A DNA stretch of 64,000 nucleotides from Flavobacterium azooxidireducens. GTDB lineage: Bacteria > Bacteroidota > Bacteroidia > Flavobacteriales > Flavobacteriaceae. This document shows, piece after piece, positions 24,737 to 33,441 of the stretch. The notes under the pieces are model-generated. The model saw nothing but the letters and a program-made list of their open reading frames with translations, did not search any database and was not told the DNA's origin. The DNA is taken from contig NZ_CP096205.1 of assembly GCF_023195775.1 (NCBI RefSeq), positions 2,420,001 to 2,484,000 of the forward strand, given 5' to 3'. The translations under genes and the position numbers were made by a program. Numbering within the stretch: the first letter of the stretch is position 1; every line of letters starts with the position of its first letter.

Positions 24737-26665
24737 ATGAACGTTGCAAAAATCCTTAACGAGCCCATTAAAGAGGCTGTTTTAAATGTGTTTGAAATAA
24801 CTGTCGAAAAGATAGAATTTCAAGCAACCCGTAGGGATTTTGAAGGCGACATCACTGTAGTTATTTTTCCTTTATTAAAATTGATAAAAGGAAACCCAAT
24901 AGAAATTGGAAATAAAATTGGAACCTATTTAGTTGAAAATGTTACTATTGTAGAAAAATTCAACGTTGTTTCCGGTTTTTTAAATATTGTCATTTCAGAT
25001 GATTATTTCATCAATTTCTTTTCATCGATAAAAAATGATGCGGCTTTCGGATTTGTTCTACAAAACAATTCTGAAAAGGCTGTGATGGTAGAATATTCTT
25101 CGCCAAACACCAACAAGCCGTTGCATTTAGGACACATTCGAAACAACTTATTAGGATTTTCGGTAGCCGAAATCATCAAAGCTTCCGGTAAAAAAGTCTA
25201 TAAAACCCAAATCATTAACGATAGAGGAATTCATATTTGTAAATCAATGTTGGCTTGGCAAAAGTTCGGAAATGGTCAAACACCTGAATCAACCGGTTTG
25301 AAAGGGGATAAGTTGGTTGGGAATTATTATGTAAAGTTTGAAAAAGAATTTCAAAGTGAATATACTGAATGGTTTAATAATAGCTCAAATAATAAGTTTA
25401 TAGATGAGAGCTGTGAGGAATTTTCAAAGAGCAATGATTTTCAAAAGCTGTTAAAGGAAAAGTATGAAGAGGAATTATTGAATAATAATGAGTTTGCTTT
25501 ATTAAATATTTGTCGTTCAGAGTTTAAGAAGTATTTTAAAAACGAATATTTTAACCAATTTAGTAAAATAGGAGCTGAGGTTCAACAAATGCTGCTCGAT
25601 TGGGAAGCCGGTAAACCCGAAGTTATCGAACTTTGGAAAACCATGAACAATTGGGTGTATGCCGGTTTTAATGAAACCTATAAAAATTTAGGTGTTGATT
25701 TTGACAGTCATTACTACGAATCAAACACTTATTTGTTAGGAAAAGAAGTCGTTCAATTTGGTTTGGATAAAGGAATTTTCGAGAAAGATCCGGACGGTTC
25801 AGTTTGGATTGATTTAACCGAAGATGGTTTAGACCGAAAAATTGTGCTTCGTTCAGATGGTACAGCCGTGTATATGACACAAGATATCGGAACCGCCATT
25901 CAACGGGTAAAAGATTTCCCTGATGTGGGCGGAATGGTGTATACGGTTGGAAATGAGCAAGATTATCACTTTAAAGTATTGTTTCTTATCCTGAAAAAAC
26001 TCGGTTTTGATTGGGCAGCAAACCTTTATCATTTGTCGTATGGAATGGTAGAATTGCCTTCCGGAAAAATGAAATCTCGAGAAGGAACTGTCGTAGATGC
26101 TGATGATTTAATGATAGAAATGACCGAAACCGCCGCTAAAATTTCACAAGAATTAGGAAAATTAGACGGTTATTCCGATGAGGAAAAACAACGTTTATAT
26201 AAAATCATCGGATTGGGTGCTTTAAAATATTTTATGTTGAAAGTAGATCCCAAAAAATCAATGCTTTTCAATCCTGAAGAATCTGTTGATTTCGCTGGAA
26301 ACACCGGACCATTCATTCAATATACGTATGCCCGAATTCAATCGATTTTGCGAAAAGCTAACTTCGATTTTTCTAAAGAAGTAAACGAAATTTCTTTACA
26401 TCCAAAAGAAAAAGAACTGATGAAATTATTGGAATCTTACCCGGAACTCATTCAAAACGCCGCTCAATCATACAGTCCGGCTTTAGTGGCCAATTATACG
26501 TATGAATTGGTAAAAGAATATAATTCGTTCTACCAAGCCGTGCCTATTTTACCGGAAACCAATGAAAACCTGAAAAAATTCAGAGTGCAATTGTCTAAAA
26601 AAGTGGGCGAAACCATAAAATCTGCTTTTTCTTTATTAGGAATTGAAGTACCTGAAAGAATGTAA
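24737..26665 (+). CDS. argS: Arginyl-tRNA synthetase with a lineage-specific insertion
   Basis: ArgRS charges tRNA-Arg with arginine in the cytoplasm. The class I signatures are present: HLGHIRNN in the N-terminal half and KMKSREGTVVDADDL for the KMSKS loop; the C-terminal anticodon-binding domain ends in LLGIEVPERM. The protein is 642 residues, about 50 longer than I expect for this family. The excess lies at about residues 210-275, between the conserved GDKLVGNYYVKFEKEF and MLLDWEAGKPEVIELWKTMN, and is Asn/Glu/Lys/Phe-rich (NNSSNNKF, ELLNNNEF). It keeps frame and interrupts no catalytic motif. The start is set at 24737 from the promoter position and the normal N-terminus (MNVAKILNEPI). Confidence 0.95.
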   Translation: MNVAKILNEPIKEAVLNVFEITVEKIEFQATRRDFEGDITVVIFPLLKLIKGNPIEIGNKIGTYLVENVTIVEKFNVVSGFLNIVISDDYFINFFSSIKNDAAFGFVLQNNSEKAVMVEYSSPNTNKPLHLGHIRNNLLGFSVAEIIKASGKKVYKTQIINDRGIHICKSMLAWQKFGNGQTPESTGLKGDKLVGNYYVKFEKEFQSEYTEWFNNSSNNKFIDESCEEFSKSNDFQKLLKEKYEEELLNNNEFALLNICRSEFKKYFKNEYFNQFSKIGAEVQQMLLDWEAGKPEVIELWKTMNNWVYAGFNETYKNLGVDFDSHYYESNTYLLGKEVVQFGLDKGIFEKDPDGSVWIDLTEDGLDRKIVLRSDGTAVYMTQDIGTAIQRVKDFPDVGGMVYTVGNEQDYHFKVLFLILKKLGFDWAANLYHLSYGMVELPSGKMKSREGTVVDADDLMIEMTETAAKISQELGKLDGYSDEEKQRLYKIIGLGALKYFMLKVDPKKSMLFNPEESVDFAGNTGPFIQYTYARIQSILRKANFDFSKEVNEISLHPKEKELMKLLESYPELIQNAAQSYSPALVANYTYELVKEYNSFYQAVPILPETNENLKKFRVQLSKKVGETIKSAFSLLGIEVPERM

Positions 26666-26685
26666 AAAAGCATAAATTTATATAT

Positions 26686-26717
26686 AAAAAGACAGTCAAA
26701 TATAGGCTGTCTTTTTT
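26686..26717 (+). terminator. argS terminator
   Basis: AAAAAGACAG (26686-26695) pairs with CTGTCTTTTT (from 26707), followed by more T, 20 bases past the argS stop. A second, similar terminator lies at 26906-26925. Confidence 0.88.
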
Positions 26718-26760
26718 GGTTTAGACAGTGATTAAACTCATTGATGTAATTAGTTTTTTA

Positions 26761-26883
26761 ACCACATAGAAACATAGATTTTTATGAATAGAGAAAGTCG
26801 TTTCACTCAATTATAGAAGAGCATAGCTATGTGAACCCAAAAATTGGGCTATCCCTAACTTTTTATCTATGTTTCTATGTGGT
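26761..26883. repeat. Palindromic intergenic element with perfect 19-base arms
   Basis: ACCACATAGAAACATAGAT (26761-26779) is exactly complementary to 26865-26883. The interior also contains CATAGCTATGTG, itself partly palindromic. The element sits between two related terminators (26686-26717 and 26906-26925). It has no coding capacity and could be a miniature mobile or REP-like element. Confidence 0.75.
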
Positions 26884-26905
26884 AAAATTTATATAAAAAA
26901 CAGTG

Positions 26906-26925
26906 AAAGATAGGCTATCTTTTTT
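26906..26925 (+). terminator. Second terminator, resembling the argS terminator
   Basis: AAAGATA pairs with TATCTTT around GGC, followed by T residues. The surrounding 40 bases resemble the argS terminator region (both have AATTTATATA, a run of A, CAGT, then TAGGCT and a T run), which suggests a duplicated segment on either side of the palindromic element. Confidence 0.65.
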
Positions 26926-26966
26926 GTTAAGAATTTAATACATTTGCACTCTATTTTTAGGTAGTT

Positions 26967-28439
26967 GTGGGCAACAAAATTTCTTATTTTTTTCAAACTG
27001 TAGCAGTGATTTTTATCTCTGCCGTATGCTTTCTTTTTTTCAAGGAGACACTACCTAAACGTATTTTTTCTGAATCGAAACCATCTGCCAAAAATGTTGT
27101 AGTAGATAGTATTTTATTAGAAGCAGTTGCCTTAGATGAAAAAAGCGAAAGCAAAGCTGAAAAAACCGTAGATACTTTCCGCAGAAAAAAAATTGTTTTC
27201 GAACAAATTGATGGCATCACTTTTCCACCCGAAGAATATGAACAATACAAAGGGTTTCAGTTTTTAATTCCGTTCTTCGAAAAACTATATTTATTAGAGA
27301 CTGAACAAAAAGGCGATATCCGAATTGCCTATTTTGGCGATTCCATGACCGATGGCGATATGATTGTACAAGATTTTAGAAATTCACTTCAATCGAAGTA
27401 CGGTGGAAAAGGAGTGGGATTTGTTTCCATCACTTCCGAATCGGCCGGTTCCAGAAGTTCTGTTTCACATCAATATTCCGGTAATTGGAAAACACAATCG
27501 TATCTCAAAGTTAAACGTCCACTCAAACCTTTTGGTGTAAACGGACATGTTTTTTTTGCCAATGACACGCTTTCCAATCCTTGGGTGCAATACAAAGCAG
27601 GTCATGGTGTGCATACTTCTGAATTGAATAATCCAACCTTGTTTTATGGAAATTCAGCTAATTATGAAGGAGAACTAATTGTAAAAATTGGAAAAGATAC
27701 CATTGCAAAAAAACTAAGTCCGGACAAATTGCTCAACACATTAGCGATTTCAAATTCGGCTGTAAAAAGTTTCAAAGCATCTTTCAACGTAGCTGATTCG
27801 ATTCCGATTTACGGGTTTAATTTTGATGATGGAAAAGGCGTTCACGTGGATAATTTTTCCAACAGAGGGAATTCCGGTTTGCCTATTTCAACGTTTAATG
27901 TGAAGTTGATGAACCAATTTCAAGAACGTTTTGACTATGATTTAATCATTTTGCATTACGGAACCAATGTATTGAATTACGGTTCCTACAATTATGATTG
28001 GTATGAACGAAGCATGACCCGAGTTGTAAATCATTTAAAACAATGTTTTCCGGGTGTAACCGTTTTGGTAATTTCCACCGCAGACAAAGCCACGAAATAT
28101 GATTTGGAAATGAAAACCGATTCGGCTGTTGTTCCGTTGACCTTGGCTCAACGAAAATATGCCGTGCAATCAAAAGCAGGCTATTTCAATTTGTTTGAAG
28201 CCATGGGTGGAGACGGCTCAATGACCAAATGGGTGGAAGAGGAAGTTCCGGCCTTAGCAGCAAAAGATTATACGCATTTTAATTACAAAGGAGCACAAAA
28301 AGTGGCCGGATTGTTGTATCAGCAAATTCAAACAGGTTATGCTCAATACAAAGAAATGCGAAAAAATAGAAAAATAACACCCAATAAAGCGGCTGTAGAT
28401 TCCGTTTCATCTAAAACGACAACGGCTAATGCTCAATAA
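26967..28439 (+). CDS. Membrane-anchored SGNH/GDSL-family hydrolase or acetylesterase
   Basis: 490 residues starting at GTG: the in-frame codons before it are GTT, GTA and then the stop TAG at 26958-26960, so no ATG is available upstream. The N-terminus has one membrane segment (VAVIFISAVCFLFF) followed by a ~110-residue linker and an SGNH fold: block I in YFGDSMTDGD (about residue 126), the LHYGTNVLNYG block, and the Asp-x-x-His block in KDYTHFNYKGA near residue 434. TACATTTG at 26939-26946 is a good -7 box. Its stop overlaps the next gene start. It forms an operon with another SGNH protein and an MBOAT acyltransferase, which points to a periplasm-facing role in O-acetylation of an envelope polymer. 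Confidence 0.82.
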   Translation: MGNKISYFFQTVAVIFISAVCFLFFKETLPKRIFSESKPSAKNVVVDSILLEAVALDEKSESKAEKTVDTFRRKKIVFEQIDGITFPPEEYEQYKGFQFLIPFFEKLYLLETEQKGDIRIAYFGDSMTDGDMIVQDFRNSLQSKYGGKGVGFVSITSESAGSRSSVSHQYSGNWKTQSYLKVKRPLKPFGVNGHVFFANDTLSNPWVQYKAGHGVHTSELNNPTLFYGNSANYEGELIVKIGKDTIAKKLSPDKLLNTLAISNSAVKSFKASFNVADSIPIYGFNFDDGKGVHVDNFSNRGNSGLPISTFNVKLMNQFQERFDYDLIILHYGTNVLNYGSYNYDWYERSMTRVVNHLKQCFPGVTVLVISTADKATKYDLEMKTDSAVVPLTLAQRKYAVQSKAGYFNLFEAMGGDGSMTKWVEEEVPALAAKDYTHFNYKGAQKVAGLLYQQIQTGYAQYKEMRKNRKITPNKAAVDSVSSKTTTANAQ

Positions 28440-29835
28440 ATCCCTTTGCTTTCTTTTTGTTTTCATGTTGAATTTTGACGTTTCTGCTCAAACGGATTCG
28501 TTGTATGTTGAGGTTGATACAACGCAGGTTGTTATTGCTGTCAATGAAATTACAAACAAAAAAGCACTACATCCCATCTTCGAAAAGATTAAAAAAATTC
28601 AAGCCGAAAAAAGCGGAAAAATAAACATCGTTCACATTGGTGATTCGCACATTCAAGCTGATTTTTTTTCAGGAAAATTTCGTCAAAACTTACAACAAAA
28701 TTTTGGTGACGGCGGTCGCGGATTTGTTTTTCCATACAGTTTAGCCAAAACAAACGGACCAAGTGATATTCGTTTTTCATCGAATGAAGCATGGGAAAGT
28801 CAGCGAAATATTTATCCCGATAACGGAAATCCGGTTGGTCTAAGCGGTTTTGCGTTGTTTACCAAAAACAAAGGTTTCGCCATCGAAATGAATGCGAAAA
28901 GCAAAGAAAGTGGTTTTTCTAAACTAAAAATTATTACGCCCAACAACCAGAAAATGTTTGAAGTGGCGTTGGCTTCCAAAATCATAAAATTGGAATCGGA
29001 TATTCCTAAAAACATCGTCCATAAAATTCGAAATGGTGAGAGTTTATCTGTGATTGCAGATAAATATAATGTAACGATTAAATCCATCAAATCGGCAAAC
29101 GGATTAAAAAACAATAACATCAGAGCGGGAAAAACCTTGAAAATTCCGTCCAATCAAATGGAGAAAAGAGTGGTGGAACGTTCCGAATTTATTCCGCTTG
29201 AAACGAAAAAGGAAGAAGGTTTTCATTCGTTTGAATCGGATTCACTTTTACATAAAATCTATCTTATTCCGGCCCTTGACCAAACCGATTTTGCTTTAAA
29301 TGGATTGGTTTTGGAAAACAATAATCCAGGAATTATTTACCATACCATCGGCGTAAACGGAGCAAAATGTTCGGATTACAACAAATTTCCGCTATTTTTT
29401 GAACAGATAAAAACGTTAAATCCTGATTTGGTAATTATCTCATTAGGTACAAATGAAAGTTTTGATAAATTGGTAACAGCCGATTATTTTTTTCAACTGA
29501 ATTTGATGATGGAATCGATTGTAGCTAAAAATCCTTGGGTTACATTTTTAATTACAACACCACCACCATCACAATTTAAACGAAAATTTCCCAATACATT
29601 TGTAGCTGATTATACCAAACAAATTTTAGCTGAAGCAGAAGTGAGAAATTTTGCTGTTTGGGATATGTTTACCAATTTTGGGGGTCTTTTTGGAATCAAT
29701 CAGCTGGCAAAAGAAGGGTTGATTGCAGCTGATAGAGTACATTATACCAAAGCAGGTTACGAAAAACAAGGCCAATTGTTAACCGAAGCTTTTTTACAGG
29801 CTTTACAAAATTATAACACCGAACCAGGCAAGTGA
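28429..29835 (+). CDS. Secreted SGNH-family protein with embedded LysM domain
   Basis: 468 residues with a signal peptide (FLFVFMLNFDVSAQ). SGNH block I is HIGDSHIQAD (about 69-79), the GxN block is SLGTNESF, and the last block is DRVHYTKAGYEKQG. Between them, at about 194-240, lies a LysM domain (HKIRNGESLSVIADKYNVTI ... NNNIRAGKTLKIPS). LysM binds N-acetylglucosamine polymers, in bacteria usually peptidoglycan. The ATG overlaps the previous gene by 11 bases and the stop overlaps the next gene start by four (GTGA), so translation of all three genes is probably coupled. By analogy with PatB or AlgJ/AlgX it may move or remove acetyl groups; this is inference. Confidence 0.85.
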   Translation: MLNKSLCFLFVFMLNFDVSAQTDSLYVEVDTTQVVIAVNEITNKKALHPIFEKIKKIQAEKSGKINIVHIGDSHIQADFFSGKFRQNLQQNFGDGGRGFVFPYSLAKTNGPSDIRFSSNEAWESQRNIYPDNGNPVGLSGFALFTKNKGFAIEMNAKSKESGFSKLKIITPNNQKMFEVALASKIIKLESDIPKNIVHKIRNGESLSVIADKYNVTIKSIKSANGLKNNNIRAGKTLKIPSNQMEKRVVERSEFIPLETKKEEGFHSFESDSLLHKIYLIPALDQTDFALNGLVLENNNPGIIYHTIGVNGAKCSDYNKFPLFFEQIKTLNPDLVIISLGTNESFDKLVTADYFFQLNLMMESIVAKNPWVTFLITTPPPSQFKRKFPNTFVADYTKQILAEAEVRNFAVWDMFTNFGGLFGINQLAKEGLIAADRVHYTKAGYEKQGQLLTEAFLQALQNYNTEPGK

Positions 29836-31346
29836 TACCGCTTTTTAATTTCAATCAATGGATTGATCAGAACATAGGAAATATCACTTGGGAGCAGGTG
29901 CAGAGTTGGTTTGTGTTCGACCCACAAAAGCCATTGTTGTTCAACAGTGCGTTGTTTTTGGGATTGTTCCTTATTTTTTATTTCTTTTATATTCTTACTC
30001 AAAAAACACATCGACTTCGAATTGCGTATGTGGTCGCTTTTTCCCTTTTCTTCTACTATAAATCAAGCGGTATTTTCTTTTTACTGATTATTTTTTCGTC
30101 GGTGTTGGATTATGCTATTGCGAAATTAATTTATGAAGAAAAGAATAATTTTTACCGAAAATTCTATCTAATCGTCAGTTTGGTTGTGAATTTGGGATTG
30201 TTGGGATATTTTAAATATACCAATTTCTTTATTGATAATACTAATTTACTTTTTGATAGAAATTTTGAATTTCAAGATATTATTCTTCCGGTCGGAATTT
30301 CGTTTTACACCTTTCAAACCTTGAGTTATACGATTGATGTGTACCGAAAGCAACTCGAACCCACCAAGAGTTTTATGGACTTTTTGTTTTTCGTTTCCTT
30401 CTTTCCGCAGTTGGTGGCGGGACCGATTGTTCGTGCGAGTGATTTTATTCCGCAGATTTATAAACGATTAAATCTCACGAAAGAAGAATTTAATGCGGCT
30501 TTGTTCTTGATTATTGGTGGTTTGTTAAAGAAAGCCGTGATATCCGATTACATTTCCATCAACTTTGTGGATCGAGTGTTTGATGCACCAAATAGTTACA
30601 CAGCCTTTGAAAACTTAATGGCTTCGTATGGGTATGCGATTCAAATTTATTGCGACTTTTCCGGATATTCCGACATGGCAATTGGTTTGGCTTTGCTGAT
30701 GGGATTTTGGTTGCCGCCGAATTTTAGAACACCATACAAATCCGCTTCGGTAACAGAATTTTGGCGACGTTGGCATATTTCTCTTTCCACTTGGTTACGA
30801 GATTATTTATACATTTCATTAGGCGGAAACCGCAAAGGAAAATTCAGAACCTATATCAATTTGTTTCTCACGATGTTGTTGGGTGGTTTGTGGCACGGAG
30901 CTTCCTGGAAGTTTGTATTTTGGGGCGTTTTACACGGGTTGGCATTAGCCGTAGAACGATTCTTTGGCAATTTTATCAAGTTGCCTAAAAACTATTTCGT
31001 GCGAACGATTCAAATTTTCTTGACGTTTCATTTTGTGGCGTTTTGTTGGTTGTTTTTTAGAGCAAAAGATTTTCAAACGGCGTTTCAAATTATGAAAAAT
31101 ATTGGTGAGCTTACCTTTAACCCAAACCAATGGATGATTATTGCTCAGGGATATCAAAATGTTTTTTTATTGATTGCCATTGGTTTTGTGTGGCATTTTC
31201 TTCCCAACAATTTTATTAAATTACTTCAAAAAGGTTTTGATGCTACGCCATTAATTGGAAAAGCAGTTGTGTTGGCTTTTGTGTATTGGATTGTGTATGC
31301 CACGGCTTCTGCAGGACCGCAACCGTTTATTTATTTTCAGTTTTAA
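29832..31346 (+). CDS. MBOAT-family membrane O-acyltransferase (AlgI/PatA-like)
   Basis: 504 residues beginning at GTG, whose last two bases overlap the preceding TGA stop. Many hydrophobic segments are visible (LFLGLFLIFYFFYILT, VAFSLFFYY, IFFLLIIFSSVLDYAI and others). Diagnostic MBOAT parts are FFPQLVAGPIVRASDFIPQ, WRRWHISLSTWLRDYLYI and the catalytic-histidine region LLGGLWHGASWKFVFWG followed by LHG. Family members take acetyl groups from a cytoplasmic donor across the inner membrane to an extracytoplasmic polymer. With two SGNH partners, one carrying LysM, the likely target is peptidoglycan or another wall-associated glycan; alginate is less likely because no alginate genes are present. 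Confidence 0.9.
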   Translation: MIPLFNFNQWIDQNIGNITWEQVQSWFVFDPQKPLLFNSALFLGLFLIFYFFYILTQKTHRLRIAYVVAFSLFFYYKSSGIFFLLIIFSSVLDYAIAKLIYEEKNNFYRKFYLIVSLVVNLGLLGYFKYTNFFIDNTNLLFDRNFEFQDIILPVGISFYTFQTLSYTIDVYRKQLEPTKSFMDFLFFVSFFPQLVAGPIVRASDFIPQIYKRLNLTKEEFNAALFLIIGGLLKKAVISDYISINFVDRVFDAPNSYTAFENLMASYGYAIQIYCDFSGYSDMAIGLALLMGFWLPPNFRTPYKSASVTEFWRRWHISLSTWLRDYLYISLGGNRKGKFRTYINLFLTMLLGGLWHGASWKFVFWGVLHGLALAVERFFGNFIKLPKNYFVRTIQIFLTFHFVAFCWLFFRAKDFQTAFQIMKNIGELTFNPNQWMIIAQGYQNVFLLIAIGFVWHFLPNNFIKLLQKGFDATPLIGKAVVLAFVYWIVYATASAGPQPFIYFQF

Positions 31347-31763
31347 GTTTGTAATGACAGCATCGAGAAGTTGATGTAGGTAAAACAATCAAACTCAGCT
31401 ACAGTACTAATCTATTCCACAATTAAAATTAAATTGGTGAAAACCCTTTTATAGCGAGGTATCAAAATCGGTGAGAATCTGTTATATCTACCGAATTCAT
31501 ATGCTATATAAAATGTGAATTGTTATAGTTTCCTCTGTGACTTCCCTTGTGTCCACCGCAGTTAAAAACAATTTCCTCAGCCATTCGCTAAGTCTTATTT
31601 CTTACTTCCACTTTTTGATTATTTAGGTTTAATCAGTTCATTTTTTTGCCTGATACTTTAAGGCGGATAGGGGAAAACCCTTAGAATAAATTTCAATAAT
31701 TCCCCTGATAAAGACGATTCATTTTCTACACAACTTTGCCCTATATAATTATAAACATTTAAA
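31347..31763. other. Intergenic region with a decayed repeat
   Basis: No gene seen. The segment around 31455-31490 (TATAGCGAGGTATCAAAATC and following) resembles two repeats at 47398-47640 and looks like a degraded member of the same family. The 40 bases before the next gene contain AACTTTG, a one-mismatch fit to the end of a -7 box. Confidence 0.5.
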
Positions 31764-32276
31764 ATGATGAAAAAATTTATTACAACGTTGTGCTTTGTTT
31801 GTTTTACTTCATTAATGGCAACTGCTCAAGAAGATACCAGAATTGGCGGTTTTATTGCCTATGGGTCTGAAATTAAATCAGTGGGAGTTGGTGCGAATGC
31901 AGAATTTCCAATTATCAACAACTTAACTATTGCACCTAGTTTTATTTATTATTTACCAAAGGATGAAGATATTATTAAAACAACAATTTTCGAAATTAAT
32001 GGTAATGCCAATTATTATTTTATGAATGATGATTCCATTGGGTTTTATGGATTGGCAGGTATTAACTACACGAGTGTAAAAGTAGAAGTAGAAGATTTTG
32101 GATTTGGATTTGGATTTGGCGGAGCTTCTTCAAGCGAAGGCAAAATTGGTTTAAATCTAGGAGCAGGTGCCAACTTTAACATTGGTAAAAACTGGATGCC
32201 ATTTGCCGAATTAAAGTATGTATTAAGTGATTATGATCAATTAGTTTTACTAGCAGGAGTGAAGTTTAATTTGTAA
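31764..32276 (+). CDS. Small outer-membrane beta-barrel protein
   Basis: 170 residues with a signal peptide (KKFITTLCFVCFTSLMATAQ). Alternating strands (IGGFIAYGSEIKSVGVGANA, LTIAPSFIYYLP, IFEINGNANYYF, GFYGLAGINYTSV, IGLNLGAGANFNIG, MPFAELKYVLS, LVLLAGVKFNL) fit an eight-stranded barrel of the OMP_b-brl/porin-like family with a terminal strand at the C-terminus. A Gly/Phe-rich hairpin (FGFGFGFGGASSS) is an extracellular-loop candidate. Two ATGs in tandem (31764, 31767) are possible starts. It is the first gene of a long same-strand envelope cluster. Function unknown. Confidence 0.8.
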   Translation: MMKKFITTLCFVCFTSLMATAQEDTRIGGFIAYGSEIKSVGVGANAEFPIINNLTIAPSFIYYLPKDEDIIKTTIFEINGNANYYFMNDDSIGFYGLAGINYTSVKVEVEDFGFGFGFGGASSSEGKIGLNLGAGANFNIGKNWMPFAELKYVLSDYDQLVLLAGVKFNL

Positions 32277-32289
32277 AAAAAAATATAGT

Positions 32290-32847
32290 ATGAAAAATGT
32301 CCTAACGCTACTTTTAATTTCATTATCGTTTTTGTCTTGTTCTTCAGATGATGATTCAGCACCTAACGGAGAACCATCAGATCCAACACTTACGCACCGC
32401 TACACCTATACCGTTTCGGGAAATGGTATTGATAATGTAACATTTACCAAAGAAATTCCATTTGATGAGTATGGTGGAGGAATGGCCTATTTTGAACCTG
32501 AAAACAATTACGAAATGGTTTCTGCTTTTCTAGAAAATCGTGACCCTGGTATCAATGTTCATTTTGTTTACATCAATGATGAAATTCAACCTTTGGCACG
32601 AAAAGAAATAACTAATCAAGATACTTCTTCACTCTTTGTGGCTTTTGAATATGAGAATGAAAATTATGTTTTAGAAAGTATGTCTGGAACGTGTCAGTCA
32701 CAATTGCTTGAAATTTTTCCGTTTAGTGGTAGTTCTGGAAAATCGAGTTTTAAAGTTAGTTTTTCAGGAACTTTTGGTATTAGAGGATTTCCTAATGACC
32801 CAAGACAATTTCAGATAACCGGCGAAATAGAAGTTTACAACAATTAA
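32290..32847 (+). CDS. Surface-type lipoprotein, unknown function
   Basis: 185 residues. The lipobox ISLSFLSC is followed by SSDDDSAPN, matching the Ser plus acidic-run export signal reported for surface lipoproteins of Flavobacterium. The mature part is beta-rich with one late Cys in LESMSGTCQ, then KSSFKVSFSGTF and a final FQITGEIEVYNN strand. The pattern SGT ... F-x-V-x-FSGTF ... is shared with the lipoproteins at 32862 and 34323, so these three look like diverged paralogues. It starts 13 bases after the barrel gene, so co-transcription is likely. Confidence 0.75.
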   Translation: MKNVLTLLLISLSFLSCSSDDDSAPNGEPSDPTLTHRYTYTVSGNGIDNVTFTKEIPFDEYGGGMAYFEPENNYEMVSAFLENRDPGINVHFVYINDEIQPLARKEITNQDTSSLFVAFEYENENYVLESMSGTCQSQLLEIFPFSGSSGKSSFKVSFSGTFGIRGFPNDPRQFQITGEIEVYNN

Positions 32848-32861
32848 AAAAAACATAAAAA

Positions 32862-33425
32862 ATGAAACATTTAAAAAACATATTCTTAGCACTTTTTATC
32901 GCATCACTTTTCTCCTCTTGTTCTAGTGATGATGGAGAATCTACCCCTGTTGGAGGAGACCATTCCTATGATATTGACATAACTTCTGGATTTTTATCAG
33001 GATCCAACATTTCCGGAGTTGTGCCCAATAGCGATTTTATAGGGTTGTATATTGAGGATACTAGCCAAAACTTAATCAGCTTTCCTATGTCATTATCAGG
33101 CCCATCAAACTTTACTTTTGGAGGAGCCATTAACATTGTAAACGGACAAGCTTCAACCTTAAACGACAATTACGACTCCTTAGGTGGTTCTACCCTATTA
33201 ATTGTTTTTGATAAAGAAGGAGAAACCTATGCTTTTGAAAGCATTTCTGGGACTTGTAGTATAAACAATTTGTCTAAATCACCTGGTGCTTTTGGAACAG
33301 GTATTGCCAGTTATACCGTTAATTTTTCAGGAACATTCAGACAAACTAATTCTGATGAAATTAACGTAGAAGACTATCCATTGGTACAAATGTCCGGTGA
33401 AGTAATGATCAAGCAAACGCAATAA
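32862..33425 (+). CDS. Surface-type lipoprotein, paralogue of the preceding one
   Basis: 187 residues. The leader ends ASLFSSC and is followed by SSDDGESTP, again the surface-export pattern. The mature protein shares with its upstream neighbour a C-terminal half containing FESISGTCS, then ASYTVNFSGTF and VQMSGEVMI, while the N-terminal half (DHSYDIDITSGFLSGSNISG) is more diverged. No enzyme motif. Spacing of 14 bases places it in the same transcript. Confidence 0.75.
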   Translation: MKHLKNIFLALFIASLFSSCSSDDGESTPVGGDHSYDIDITSGFLSGSNISGVVPNSDFIGLYIEDTSQNLISFPMSLSGPSNFTFGGAINIVNGQASTLNDNYDSLGGSTLLIVFDKEGETYAFESISGTCSINNLSKSPGAFGTGIASYTVNFSGTFRQTNSDEINVEDYPLVQMSGEVMIKQTQ

Positions 33426-33441
33426 TTTAAATTTTATCTTC

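Noticed and set aside
29832..31346. Alginate biosynthesis assignment for the MBOAT gene
   Set aside because: The family resemblance to AlgI is real, but no other alginate genes are nearby and the LysM-SGNH partner points to the cell wall instead.
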